64,000 nt of DNA from DASZHJ01 sp963735465 (GTDB lineage: Bacteria > Pseudomonadota > Alphaproteobacteria > ATCC43930 > CGMCC-115725). The translations under genes and the position numbers were made by a program. The notes below the pieces were generated by a model. It did no database searches. It saw nothing but the letters and a program-made list of their open reading frames with translations, and was not told where the DNA came from. Shown in pieces: positions 26,664-35,168 of the stretch. Positions within the stretch are counted from its first letter, which is position 1; every line of letters starts with the position of its first letter. Where the stretch lies: positions 1,364,001 through 1,428,000 of the forward strand of contig CAVTLA010000001.1 of the NCBI GenBank assembly GCA_963735465.1, written 5' to 3'.

Positions 26664-28085
26664 CTACAGCAGGCTTTGCCAGATGCGCGCGAAGAATTCG
26701 TGCATGCGGCCCCACAGCGGCCGGTCGCGCCACGCCTCGAGGGTGATCTGGCCGGCGTCCTTCAGGTCGTCCTGGAACATCGCCTCGAGCTGGGCGGCGG
26801 TGTCGCGGCCGAGAATGATGGCGTCGACCTCGTTGTTGAAGAGCACGCTGCGGTGATCGAAGTTGGACGAGCCGACCTCGGACCAGACGCCATCGATGAC
26901 CGTGGTCTTGGAGTGCAGGATCGAGCCCTGTCGCTCGTAGATCCGCACGCCGGCCTCCAGCAGATCCGAGTAGCTCGCGTGCCCGGCCTCGAGGGCGAGA
27001 TCGGAATCGCTCTCGCCAGGCAGCAGCAGCCGCACGTCGACGCCGCGGCGCGCGGCCGCGATCAGATCCTTGCGCTCGTCGTGAGTGGGCACGAAGTAGC
27101 CAGTGGTCAGCCAGACCCGGCTCTCGGCGTTGCGGATCGCAGTGAGCAGCGCGACGTAATACTCCGGGACCGGCTGGTCGGGGCCGCTGCCGAAAACCTG
27201 GATGACCTCGGTGCCGGCGGGGTCGAGCTTTGGAAAGAAGCCGGCATCCCCCAGAACCACGCCGCCCTGCTTCTGCCAGGTGTCGAGGAAGAGGTGCTGC
27301 AGCTGCGCCACGATCGGGCCCTCGACCTCCACGTCGGTGTCCCGCCAATAGAGGGTCGTGGTCTCGCGCTTGGCGGTCTCGCCGGCATAGAAGCGCTGCG
27401 TCGGCGGGTTCATGTACACCTTGCTCAGGTTGACGCCGCCCACGAAAGCGGCGCGGCCATCGACGATGAGGATCTTGCGATGATCGCGGTCGTTGATCTC
27501 GGTCGGCGATCCGCCGTCGAGCGGGCTGGCGGGATGGAAGTCGACGAAATGTACGCCCGCCGCCTTCAGCCTGTCGAAGAGCTCCGTCGGCGTGTCGTCG
27601 GAGCCGATGCTGTCGTAGATCACGTCCACCTCGACGCCGCGCCGCACCGTGTCGGCGAGCAGGTCGCTCAGACGAGCGCCGTTGTCCTCGATGTCGTCGA
27701 AGATGAAGTACTCGAGATTGATACTGGTCCTGGCCGAGCGCATGGCGGCGAACATCGCCGGGATTGTTGCCTTGCCATCCCGCAGCAGCGTGACCTTGTT
27801 GCCGGCCACCAGCGGGGCATCGTCGACCGCCGCCTCGAGGGCGAGATGACGCTCCAGGACGGTGGCGTTCTCGGAGTCCTGCTGCAGCTTCGTGAGGATG
27901 GCCTTGCTCTGCCGGTCGCTGAGCGGGCCTTTGGCGCCGACCATATTGGGAGCGGCGGAGGTCGTCGCGGCCTGATCGACGAGAGCATCCACATCCGGCG
28001 GCGTGGCGCAGGCCGACAGCAGCAGCAGTACCAGGGCGCCGCCGGCAAATGTCACGGGCCGGCCACCGCGGGGATCGATCGCCAT
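26664..28085 (-). CDS. Phospholipase D / cardiolipin synthase-like lipoprotein
   Basis: 473 residues from the ATG at 28085. The N-terminal signal ends in the lipobox LLLSAC, so the enzyme is probably membrane-tethered outside the cytoplasm. It has two HKD half-sites: a variant DHRKILIVDGRAAFVGGVN in the first and ILHSKTTVIDGVWSEVGSSNFDHRS in the second, both with His and Lys. The family transfers or hydrolyses phosphatidyl groups (cardiolipin synthase C-like). The lack of N-terminal TM helices and the presence of a lipobox are unlike classic ClsA. Confidence 0.85.
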   Translation of the reverse strand: MAIDPRGGRPVTFAGGALVLLLLSACATPPDVDALVDQAATTSAAPNMVGAKGPLSDRQSKAILTKLQQDSENATVLERHLALEAAVDDAPLVAGNKVTLLRDGKATIPAMFAAMRSARTSINLEYFIFDDIEDNGARLSDLLADTVRRGVEVDVIYDSIGSDDTPTELFDRLKAAGVHFVDFHPASPLDGGSPTEINDRDHRKILIVDGRAAFVGGVNLSKVYMNPPTQRFYAGETAKRETTTLYWRDTDVEVEGPIVAQLQHLFLDTWQKQGGVVLGDAGFFPKLDPAGTEVIQVFGSGPDQPVPEYYVALLTAIRNAESRVWLTTGYFVPTHDERKDLIAAARRGVDVRLLLPGESDSDLALEAGHASYSDLLEAGVRIYERQGSILHSKTTVIDGVWSEVGSSNFDHRSVLFNNEVDAIILGRDTAAQLEAMFQDDLKDAGQITLEAWRDRPLWGRMHEFFARIWQSLL

Positions 28086-28145
28086 GGGGTAACAACGCCC
28101 GGGCGATCGATTCCGCTGTGACAAATTGCTTTTAACGTCGCCCGC

Positions 28146-28943
28146 TCAACGGCGCGCGGCCAGCCACTCCAGCATGATCCGGTTGAAAGCCTCCGGACGC
28201 TCCACATTGGGGAAGTGGCGGGCGTCGGCGATCTCCTCGTAGCGGGCGCCGGGAACCAGGCCGGCCAGGCGCTTGTTCTCGGCGGGCGGTGTGCCGGGAT
28301 CGGCGGCGCCGCAGACCACCAGCGTCGGCAGCTTCACGCCGGGCAGCTTCGGCACGAAGTCGAAATTCTGGATCGCCGCGGCGCAGCCGAGGAAACCCTG
28401 AGGGCTCGTGGCGGCGACGGTGTCGCGGAGCTGCTTCCAGCGCGCGGGCTTGCTGGGCTTGAAGGCGTCGGTGAACCAGCGGTCCATGGTGCCGTCGGCG
28501 ATCCCCGCCAGGGAATTGGCCTGCCTGACCGCGGCGGTGCGCGGCGCCCAGGCGGTCTTCGCGTCCGGCAGCGTCGCCGGCAGGGTGTCGCAGAGCATGG
28601 CGGACTTGGCCTTGGCGGCGTGCTCGGTGATGAAGGCCTGGCCCAGCATGCCGCCGATGGAGAGGCCGACGAAATGCACGCGGTCGAGGCCGAGGATCTC
28701 AATCGCGGCGGCCACGTCGCCCGCCAGCATGCTCATGGTGTAGTCGCCGGGCACGGGATCGCTGCCACCGTGGCCGCGCATGTCCAGGCGCAGCACGCGG
28801 TAGCCGGCGGCGAGGAGGGGCGGCAACTGTTCCGCCCACATGCCGCTGTCGGAGGCGAGGGAGTGGGTAAAGCACACCACGGGCCCGGTCTCCGGGCCAG
28901 TCAGGTCGCAATAGAGACGGCGTCCGTCTAGGGGCAGCAGCAT
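28146..28943 (-). CDS. Alpha/beta hydrolase, 3-oxoadipate enol-lactonase-like
   Basis: 265 residues. The nucleophile elbow GLSIGG holds the catalytic Ser, the oxyanion region is FTHSLASDSGMW, the Asp lies near CGAADPGTPP, and the His is in ADARHFPNVERP. The pattern RVLRLDMRGHGGSDPVPGDYTM is typical of PcaD, which opens 3-oxoadipate enol-lactone in the protocatechuate branch. No other pca genes are adjacent, so a related ester or lactone is possible. A 54-residue membrane-protein gene ends 18 bases upstream and probably shares its transcript. Confidence 0.75.
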   Translation of the reverse strand: MLLPLDGRRLYCDLTGPETGPVVCFTHSLASDSGMWAEQLPPLLAAGYRVLRLDMRGHGGSDPVPGDYTMSMLAGDVAAAIEILGLDRVHFVGLSIGGMLGQAFITEHAAKAKSAMLCDTLPATLPDAKTAWAPRTAAVRQANSLAGIADGTMDRWFTDAFKPSKPARWKQLRDTVAATSPQGFLGCAAAIQNFDFVPKLPGVKLPTLVVCGAADPGTPPAENKRLAGLVPGARYEEIADARHFPNVERPEAFNRIMLEWLAARR

Positions 28944-28961
28944 GGGGCGGTTCCTCCCGGG

Positions 28962-29126
28962 TTACGCGTGGACCAGAAGATAGTAGAGCACATAGAGCCA
29001 GCTGAAAAAGCCGTCGATGATGGTCCAGAGTACGCTGTGGGTCCGCGACCAGGCGATGGCGATGGCAAGCGCATTGCCGAAGCCGATGCCGTAGGTGAAG
29101 CTCGCGCGATAGTAATAGCCGCCCAT
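28962..29126 (-). CDS. 54-residue membrane protein
   Basis: The frame starts MGGYYYRASFTYG at 29126, with AGGAGAG seven bases upstream; an ATG six bases earlier would leave no spacing. There is one Gly/Ala-rich hydrophobic stretch (GNALAIAIAW), a polar turn, then WTIIDGFFSWLYVLYYLL. This gives one or two membrane passes. It lies directly upstream of the hydrolase gene with an 18-base gap. No family is recognised, but the ribosome site and clean membrane pattern support a real gene. Confidence 0.65.
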   Translation of the reverse strand: MGGYYYRASFTYGIGFGNALAIAIAWSRTHSVLWTIIDGFFSWLYVLYYLLVHA

Positions 29127-29272
29127 GTCCATCTCTCCTGCGATCTACCGAAGGTTCGCCGCGAGCTTAGTCGATTGCGCGGGGTTTGGCGCGGCCGTCG
29201 ACCCGATCCGATTGCCCCGGCGCGGCGGAGCATGCTAAGGCACGACGCGGCGCGCAGAGGGATCGACAGGGA

Positions 29273-29848
29273 ATGAGCGGAGCGGCGGTGGAGCGTGACG
29301 CGACGGGGCCCGTGCCGCCGCCACCGGTCAGTCTGGGCATGCTGTTCGGCTCTTTCCTGCAGATCACGCTCTCCGGTTTCGGCGGCACGCTGCCTTGGGC
29401 CCATCGCGTTCTCGTGGACGACCGGCGCTGGCTTACCCAGCGCGAATTCGTCGATGCCCTCAGCCTCTGCCAGTTCCTGCCCGGCCCCAACGTGGTGAAC
29501 CTCTCCATCGTCGTGGGGCAGCGTTTCCGCGGTGTCGCCGGCGCGATCTCGGCCTTCGCCGGGCTGGTGGGGGCGCCGTTCCTGATCGTGCTGGCCCTCG
29601 GCATGCTCTACGGACGCTATGGTCACGCGCCGGTCATCGATCGGGCGCTGGCCGGCGTCTCCGCCTCGGCCTCGGGGCTGGTCTGGGCGATGGGGCTGCA
29701 GATGGCGCGGAACTTCGCGCGGATTCCCCGCGCCCTGCTGTTCACCGCCCTGGGGTTCGTCGCCGTCGGCGTCATGCAATGGCCGATCCTGCCGGTGATC
29801 CTGGTGCTGACACCCCTCAGTATCGCGGCGGCGTGGTGGCGCCGATGA
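29273..29848 (+). CDS. Chromate transporter, N-terminal half (ChrA-type)
   Basis: 191 residues. SFLQITLSGFGGTLPWAHRVLVDDRRWLTQREF, split by turns, is the CHR-domain start. LCQFLPGPNVVNLSIVVG is its signature and is followed by several membrane helices. In this family two CHR halves make a proton-driven chromate or sulfate-analogue carrier. This half ends inside the ATGA overlap with the second half, so the two are translated together as a split transporter. Confidence 0.85.
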   Translation: MSGAAVERDATGPVPPPPVSLGMLFGSFLQITLSGFGGTLPWAHRVLVDDRRWLTQREFVDALSLCQFLPGPNVVNLSIVVGQRFRGVAGAISAFAGLVGAPFLIVLALGMLYGRYGHAPVIDRALAGVSASASGLVWAMGLQMARNFARIPRALLFTALGFVAVGVMQWPILPVILVLTPLSIAAAWWRR

Positions 29849-30375
29849 AGGAGACGGTCTCGCTCTGGGCGATCGCGCTCCTCTTCAGCTCGCTCTCCCT
29901 GGTGGCGGTGGGCGGCGCCAATGTCGTGGTGCCGGAGATGCACCGCCAGGCGGTCGATGTCGGGCACTGGATGACCGACACGGAATTCGCCAGCCTCTAT
30001 GCCATCGTGCGCGCGGCGCCCGGCCCCAACATGCTGATCTCGACCCTGATCGGCTGGAAGGCGGCGGGGCTCTGGGGCGCCATCGTCGCCACCGCGGCGA
30101 TGTGCGTACCCTCCTGCCTGCTGACCTACGGCGTGACCCGCGTCTGGCAGCGGTACCAGCACACCCGCTGGCGCGCCACGGTGGAAGCCGGGCTGGCGCC
30201 GGTGACGGTGGGCCTGGTGCTGGCGAGTGCCTTCGTGCTGACGCGGGCGGCGGACGCGGACTGGCGCGCGGTGATCGTTACCGTCGTCACCGCGGCGGTG
30301 GCGCTGGGCACCCGCTTCAACGCGCTCTGGGTGCTGGCTGCGGCGGGCGTGCTGGGCGCCGCCGGTTTGCTTTAG
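29845..30375 (+). CDS. Chromate transporter, C-terminal half (ChrA-type)
   Basis: 176 residues, starting at the ATGA overlap with the first half. It repeats the CHR pattern: LVAVGGANVVVPEMHRQAV, then LYAIVRAAPGPNMLISTLIGWKA and the remaining helices. The pair of half-size CHR genes is a known alternative to full-length ChrA. The gene ends 3 bases into the convergent acyl-CoA dehydrogenase gene. Confidence 0.85.
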   Translation: MKETVSLWAIALLFSSLSLVAVGGANVVVPEMHRQAVDVGHWMTDTEFASLYAIVRAAPGPNMLISTLIGWKAAGLWGAIVATAAMCVPSCLLTYGVTRVWQRYQHTRWRATVEAGLAPVTVGLVLASAFVLTRAADADWRAVIVTVVTAAVALGTRFNALWVLAAAGVLGAAGLL

Positions 30376-32036
30376 GCGATCGCCGCGCGATCGATAAGAG
30401 CGCGGCAGTCAACGCCCGCCGGCAAGGTGCCCAGCGCCGCCGGCGCGCCGCTCTCCAGGCGGGTCGCGCAGAAGGCATCGGCGAGAGCCGGGGGTGCGTG
30501 GCGGATCAGCAGCGCCGCCTGCAGGCCGAGGGCGATGCGCCCCACCAGGCGGCGCGCCAGCCCTTCCTCCGCCGTGGCGGCTCCGGCAAGCTCGCTCTCG
30601 AGTGTTGCGAGGAACCCGTCGAACGCCGGGTTGCCGCCTTTGGCGCGAGCTAGCTCGGCGCGAAGCTGGTCGATGGCCTCGGGTGAGCGCCCCATCACCC
30701 GCCGCACGTCGAGGGCGATCACGTTCGCCGAACCCTCCCAGACGGAATTCACGGGAGCCTCGCGGTAGAGGCGCGGCATGATGCTCTCCTCGACGTAGCC
30801 GTTGCCGCCGAGCACCTCCAGCGCCTCCAGCACCACCGACGGCGCCCGCTTGCAGGTCCAGTACTTCGCCACCGGCGTCAGCAGCCGCGCCAGCAGTGCC
30901 TCCGCCGGATCGCTCCCGCGGTCGTAGGCGGCGGCGAGGCGGAGCGCGAGGGCGGTGGCGGCCTCGCTTTCGAGCGCCAGATCAGCCAGCAGGTTCGCCA
31001 TCACGGGCTGATCCACCAGCTTGCGCTGGAAGGCGGTGCGGTGGCTGGCGTGATGGATCGCCTGGGTCACGGCCTGACGGATGAGGCCGGCGGAGCCGAT
31101 CGCGCAGTCGAGGCGCGTCAGGTTACTCATCTCGATAATGATGGGAATGCCGCGGCCTTCCTCGCCGATGAGCCAGCCCCAGGCGTCGACGAGCTCCACC
31201 TCGGAGGACGCGTTGGAGCGGTTGCCGAGCTTCTCCTTGAGGCGCTGCAGCCGCAGCCCGTTCCGCGCGCCATCAGGCGTCCAGCGCGGCACCAGGAAGC
31301 AGCTCGGCCCTTTCGGCGCCTGGGCCAGCATCAGGAAGGCGTCGCACATGGGCGCTGAGAGAAACCACTTGTGGCCGGTGATCCGGTAGACGCGGCCGCC
31401 ATCGGCGCTTGGCACCGCCTGGGTGATGTTGGCGCGGAGGTCGGAGCCGCCCTGCTTCTCCGTCATACCCATGCCGACGAGGGCACCGGTTTTCTCGCCG
31501 GCGGGCCGGAAGCGCCGGTCGTATTGCCGGGAGAAGATCCGCGGCAGCCACTCTGCGGCGAGCGCCGCGTCGCGGCGCAGCGTCGGCACGGATCCATAGG
31601 TCATCGCGACCGGGCAATAGGCGCCGCTCTCGATCTGCGTCAGCATGAAGGTGCCGGCGGCGCGGGCAACGTGAGCGCCGGGCTTGGGATCGGACCAGGG
31701 CGAGGCGTGCAGGCCATGCCGCACGGCGAGCGTCATCATCTCGTGCCAGGCCGGGTGGAACTCGATCTCGTCGCGGCGATTGCCGAAGCGGTCGAAGGCG
31801 TGGAGCTCCGGCGGGTGCCGGTTGGCGGCGAAGCCCTGCTCGATGGTCTCGGCGCGCCCGAGCTCGGCGCCCAGCGCGTCGAGCGCGGTCTCCGCCCAGG
31901 CGGCGCCCTCGCGGCGGACGGCCTCCCGGAGCGCGCGGTCGCCGGTGAAGAGATTGTAGTTCGCCAGCGGCGGCGGCTGGTTCAGGACCTCAGGGGCCGT
32001 TGCGCCTGACATGGCGGGCGAGGGGTCGGCGGGCAT
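30372..32036 (-). CDS. AidB-like acyl-CoA dehydrogenase
   Basis: 554 residues, long for the family as in AidB. GGGAGGAGCG precedes the ATG. Motifs are ESGAYCPVAMTYGSVPTLR, MGMTEKQGGSDLRANIT, YRITGHKWFLSAPMCDAFLM, LRLQRLKEKLGNRSNASSEV and EVLGGNGYVEESIMPRLYREAPVNSVWEGSANV (blocks of one conserved run). AidB-type flavoproteins protect DNA during alkylation or oxidise branched acyl-CoAs; the dehydrogenase substrate here is unknown. It shares its end with the chromate transporter gene. Confidence 0.88.
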   Translation of the reverse strand: MPADPSPAMSGATAPEVLNQPPPLANYNLFTGDRALREAVRREGAAWAETALDALGAELGRAETIEQGFAANRHPPELHAFDRFGNRRDEIEFHPAWHEMMTLAVRHGLHASPWSDPKPGAHVARAAGTFMLTQIESGAYCPVAMTYGSVPTLRRDAALAAEWLPRIFSRQYDRRFRPAGEKTGALVGMGMTEKQGGSDLRANITQAVPSADGGRVYRITGHKWFLSAPMCDAFLMLAQAPKGPSCFLVPRWTPDGARNGLRLQRLKEKLGNRSNASSEVELVDAWGWLIGEEGRGIPIIIEMSNLTRLDCAIGSAGLIRQAVTQAIHHASHRTAFQRKLVDQPVMANLLADLALESEAATALALRLAAAYDRGSDPAEALLARLLTPVAKYWTCKRAPSVVLEALEVLGGNGYVEESIMPRLYREAPVNSVWEGSANVIALDVRRVMGRSPEAIDQLRAELARAKGGNPAFDGFLATLESELAGAATAEEGLARRLVGRIALGLQAALLIRHAPPALADAFCATRLESGAPAALGTLPAGVDCRALIDRAAIA

Positions 32037-32103
32037 CGTCGCTCCTCCCGATCGTGCGGACGGGGAACCGTGGCTCCCAGCCTAGCACGAGGCATGGGGC
32101 CGC

Positions 32104-33201
32104 TCAGCCGCCGACGGTACGCTCGGAGGGGAACTGGACCCTGACCGTGGTGCCGTGGTGCGGCGCGCTGTCGATCCAGAGCTCGCCGCCGTGCAGCTCG
32201 ATCATCGCCTTGGCGATCGGCAATCCAAGGCCGGTGCCGGCGTAGCGCCGGCTGAGGCGGTTGTCCACCTGGCCGAACGGGGTCAGCGCCACCTGGATGT
32301 CGGCGCTGGACATGCCGATGCCGCTGTCGACGACTGATATCGCGAGGCAGCCGTCGCGGCCGATCTGTCCGGTGATCGCGACGCGGCCACGGTCGGGGGT
32401 GAATTTCACCGCATTGGATATCAGGTTCAGCAGGATCTGCCGCAGCATGCGCTCGCTGCCCAGCAGATGCAGCGGCGAGGCGCTGGCGTTGACGGTGACC
32501 GCAATGTTCTTTTCCGTCGCCATCGGCGCGACCAGCCGCAGGACATTGTGCAGGATCTCCGAGACGTCCACATCGGCCTCGTGGTCGAGCACCGCGCCGC
32601 CGGCCTCGATCTTCGAGATGTCGAGGATGTCGCTGATGATGCTGAGAAGATGCGTGCCGCTGTCCTGGATGTCGCGGGCATAGTCGCGATAGCGCTCGCC
32701 GCGGTCGGGGCCCAGGGATTGCAGATGGATGATCTCGGAGAAGCCGATGATGGCGTTGAGCGGCGTGCGCAGCTCATGACTCATGTTGGCGAGGAACGCC
32801 GACTTGGAGCGATTGGCGCGCTCGGCCTCCTCGCGGGCGACGACGAGGTGCTCGGTAAGCCGCTTCAGCGCATGGCGCGAGGCGCCGAGCTTACGGATGA
32901 CCGCCTGGGAGTAGATGATCAGGGGAACGCCGATGGCGATGCTCACGATGGCGGCGGTGCTCGCCACCGAGACCGCGATCCCCGATGCGGGCACCCCGTA
33001 GAGCAGCGTCCACACGACGAGGCTGAGGACGAGGGAGCCAATGACCGTCAGCACCGACAGCGCCAGCACGGCGACCGCCATGCCGACCCGGCCGATGAGG
33101 CGGGTCAGGGCGCCGATGCTCAGCCAGCCGGCGCGACGCGGGTGCAGCTCCCGGCGGCGCTCGACGATCGGCGTCGCTGATGTCAGGGCCGTCTCGGCCA
33201 T
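32104..33201 (-). CDS. Membrane histidine kinase
   Basis: 365 residues. Two adjacent hydrophobic segments (about 40-70 and 72-98) have almost no periplasmic loop, so the input is probably sensed in the membrane or by a partner. A coiled-coil linker follows, then the HisKA box FLANMSHELRTPLNAIIGF with His142. The N-box is NLISNAVKFTP, G1 is DSGIGM and G2 is GTGLGLPIAKAMIELHGG. The kinase core is complete. There is no cognate regulator next to it; it could feed a phosphorelay of the PleC/DivJ kind, but that is inference. Confidence 0.85.
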   Translation of the reverse strand: MAETALTSATPIVERRRELHPRRAGWLSIGALTRLIGRVGMAVAVLALSVLTVIGSLVLSLVVWTLLYGVPASGIAVSVASTAAIVSIAIGVPLIIYSQAVIRKLGASRHALKRLTEHLVVAREEAERANRSKSAFLANMSHELRTPLNAIIGFSEIIHLQSLGPDRGERYRDYARDIQDSGTHLLSIISDILDISKIEAGGAVLDHEADVDVSEILHNVLRLVAPMATEKNIAVTVNASASPLHLLGSERMLRQILLNLISNAVKFTPDRGRVAITGQIGRDGCLAISVVDSGIGMSSADIQVALTPFGQVDNRLSRRYAGTGLGLPIAKAMIELHGGELWIDSAPHHGTTVRVQFPSERTVGG

Positions 33202-33288
33202 GTCTCTCTGTCTCCCGGCGCATGCGATGCATCCAGCGGGAGATTTTTGGTAGCATTTTGGTAACTAATTCATTAACGCAACCGGAAA

Positions 33289-33693
33289 TCAGCCGCGCCC
33301 GCGGTCGGCGCTGAGCGGGCCGGCTCCGAACACCGCCACGTACAGCATGCCGCCCATGATGGCGAGATGCAGGTAGAACGCCGTCATCTGCTCGGCATAA
33401 TGCGAACTGTCCGCACTCCAGAACCCATGGAAGATCACCGCAAGCACTCCGGTGTAGACGAAGAAAGCGGCGCCGGCCCAGCGCGCGCGCAGGCCGAGTA
33501 CCAACATCGCGCCGCCGCCGACCTCCAGCGCCGCGGCCGCCCAGGCGAGGACCAGCGCATAGGGCAGGTGGTGGCTCTCGATGTTGCCGACGGTTCGCTC
33601 GATACCGCCGAGCTTGCGGATGCCGGACGTGAGAAAGATGGCGGCCAGGAGCACCCGGCCGACCAGCAGAACCCAGGATCTGATCTCGAACAT
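33289..33693 (-). CDS. DoxX family membrane protein
   Basis: 134 residues from the ATG at 33693. There are four membrane helices. The first is VLLVGRVLLAAIFLTSGIRKL, typical of DoxX, and ALEVGGGAMLVLGLRARWAG is the conserved centre. HGFWSADSSHYAEQMTAFYLHLAIMGG completes the family pattern. DoxX proteins are quinone-linked or redox-stress membrane proteins. The 5' region is shared with the divergent gene at 33848. Confidence 0.85.
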   Translation of the reverse strand: MFEIRSWVLLVGRVLLAAIFLTSGIRKLGGIERTVGNIESHHLPYALVLAWAAAALEVGGGAMLVLGLRARWAGAAFFVYTGVLAVIFHGFWSADSSHYAEQMTAFYLHLAIMGGMLYVAVFGAGPLSADRGRG

Positions 33694-33847
33694 GCGTGGC
33701 TTGCTCTCCGAAAATGTTGACGTCGGATGTCGACGGATTGTAGCGCAGACGCCGGGGAGCAGGGACGGATCCTCGCATCGGCGCGGAAATATGGTATAGG
33801 CTGGCCGAAACTCACCCCAGGCAAAGCGCTGGCCGTCCGCTCCCCCC

Positions 33848-34426
33848 ATGACCACCGGGAAATTCCCTAACACCGCGCCGACGCCCGACGCCTCACGACC
33901 GAGCGCTACTTTTCGTCCCGCCATGGTCGTGACGCCGAGCTTCGCCGTGCCCGCGGCGGCTCCGCCGCCCGTCGCCGCGGCGCCCGCGCCGCCGCCGGAG
34001 ACAGCTTCCGAGCTGCTGGCCCGCCTCCGACGCTGCCATGCGGATGGCCGCGTCGCCATCGACTTCGACATGAAGCGCCTGATGCACATGGACAGCCCCG
34101 TGAGCTTCGAGGCGGAGAGCAACCAGTGGGTCTATGGGCTGCTCGCGCTCACGGCGGCGCTTTGGTACGTCTTCGGCTACAAGATCGGTCTTGCCACGGC
34201 GGCGATCAGCCTCTCGCTCTATCTCTCGCTCGGCAAGGTCTACCTGCGGCGCCGCATCGCGCGCCGCGTGCGCGGCCGGGCGCTGGACGATGAGGCGCAG
34301 TGGCGCAAGCTCTGGGATTTCGGCGGCGTCACCCTGCAGGAAACGAAGCCAGGCGGCGCTGGCGCCCGGTGTGTCGCGCCCGGGGACAACTGGATGGAAT
34401 TCGTCCGCCGGCTGAGCCAGGAATGA
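33848..34426 (+). CDS. Hypothetical membrane protein
   Basis: 192 residues. A low-complexity Ala/Pro-rich N-terminus (about 1-60) precedes an amphipathic block (ETASELLARLRRCHADGRVAIDFDMKRLM) and two membrane helices (VYGLLALTAALWYVFGY and IGLATAAISLSLYLSLG). A basic cytoplasmic loop and a C-terminal WRKLWDFGGVTL segment follow. No family recognised. The next gene begins 18 bases after its stop and may be co-transcribed. Confidence 0.55.
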   Translation: MTTGKFPNTAPTPDASRPSATFRPAMVVTPSFAVPAAAPPPVAAAPAPPPETASELLARLRRCHADGRVAIDFDMKRLMHMDSPVSFEAESNQWVYGLLALTAALWYVFGYKIGLATAAISLSLYLSLGKVYLRRRIARRVRGRALDDEAQWRKLWDFGGVTLQETKPGGAGARCVAPGDNWMEFVRRLSQE

Positions 34427-34444
34427 GCGTGTCGGAGAGCGGCG

Positions 34445-35006
34445 ATGTCCAAACATCATCATCGCACTCCCGATCGCCAAGCAGGCGGACGCCCAGGAGC
34501 TTTATCTCTATGAGCACGCGCTTGCCGCGCTGCGGCGGGTGGGGTGCGACGAGGTGCACGTGCTCTATAGCGCGCTCCACGGACGTGAGTCCGTCATCGA
34601 CGCGGGTCTGGCCTCGCTCCTGAGCTTTGATCGTTACAAGTACGCGGTCTGCGGCGTGCCGTTCCGGGAGAAATGGAACCTCTCGATCGTTCGCGACCCC
34701 GCGCGGGAGCAGGCGCTCTATGACCGTCTCGTCGAAAAGCCGAGATACGTCGTGTGCCACTTCGAGAGCCGCGAGTTTCGGTTCAAATGGGAGATGCAAG
34801 CGTCGCCCGATCTGCAGGCAAGCGATCGGGTCTTCGACTGGATCACGATTCTCGAGCGGGCGGAGATGCTGATGCTGATGCTGATCGACAGCTGCTTCGC
34901 GAATCTCGTGGAGCAGCTCAATCTTCCCGTCAGGAAGCTGTTCATCTGGCGCTCGCCGGGGGCTTTTTCTCCGGTGCCGATCAACGACTGGAGCTTTCTG
35001 CGGTGA
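34445..35006 (+). CDS. Hypothetical protein, one apparent frameshift near its start
   Basis: The convincing protein begins MSNIIIALPIAKQADAQE after removal of one A from the AAA run at 34451-34453, giving 186 residues. Uncorrected, the ATG at 34445 leads into a nonsense His-rich frame, and the only in-frame start left is a poor GTG at 34539. The sequence continues YLYEHALAALRRVGCDEVHVLYSALHGRESV and ends VRKLFIWRSPGAFSPVPINDW. Tandem CTGATG triplets encode a MLMLML run. It is cytoplasmic in appearance, with no family recognised. A strong hairpin follows the stop. Confidence 0.5.
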
Positions 35007-35025
35007 GTCGCCGCCCCCGCTGACA

Positions 35026-35053
35026 CGGATTGTGGCGAGGCCGCCATAATCCG
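35026..35053 (+). terminator. Terminator-like hairpin after the gene at 34445
   Basis: CGGATTGTGGCG and CGCCATAATCCG pair as a 12-bp stem (one G-U) with a 4-base loop, 20 bases after the stop codon. No U tract follows. Confidence 0.5.
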
Positions 35054-35073
35054 AATCGAGATCTCTCGATTCG
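35052..35073. promoter_or_regulatory. Perfect 22-bp palindrome, candidate operator
   Basis: CGAATCGAGA, TC, TCTCGATTCG: 10-base arms with a 2-base centre, about 95 bases upstream of the lipoprotein gene at 35169. The tight symmetry is more like a dimer operator than an RNA hairpin. The binding protein is unknown. Confidence 0.4.
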
Positions 35074-35168
35074 CGACATCAACTCAGCGATGACACGCCA
35101 TCGCGGCGATGTCGGGCGCAAAAGTTTCTGATATAAGGCGCCGGTCACACTCAATGGCGAGGACGCAC

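Noticed and set aside
25941..28121. A 726-codon plus-strand open frame.
   Set aside because: Antisense to the monooxygenase and the PLD lipoprotein, with no family motif and shadow-type composition.
34445..34500. A His-rich start MSKHHHRTPDR as a metal-binding leader.
   Set aside because: It arises only from the extra A; the other frame gives a normal protein start.
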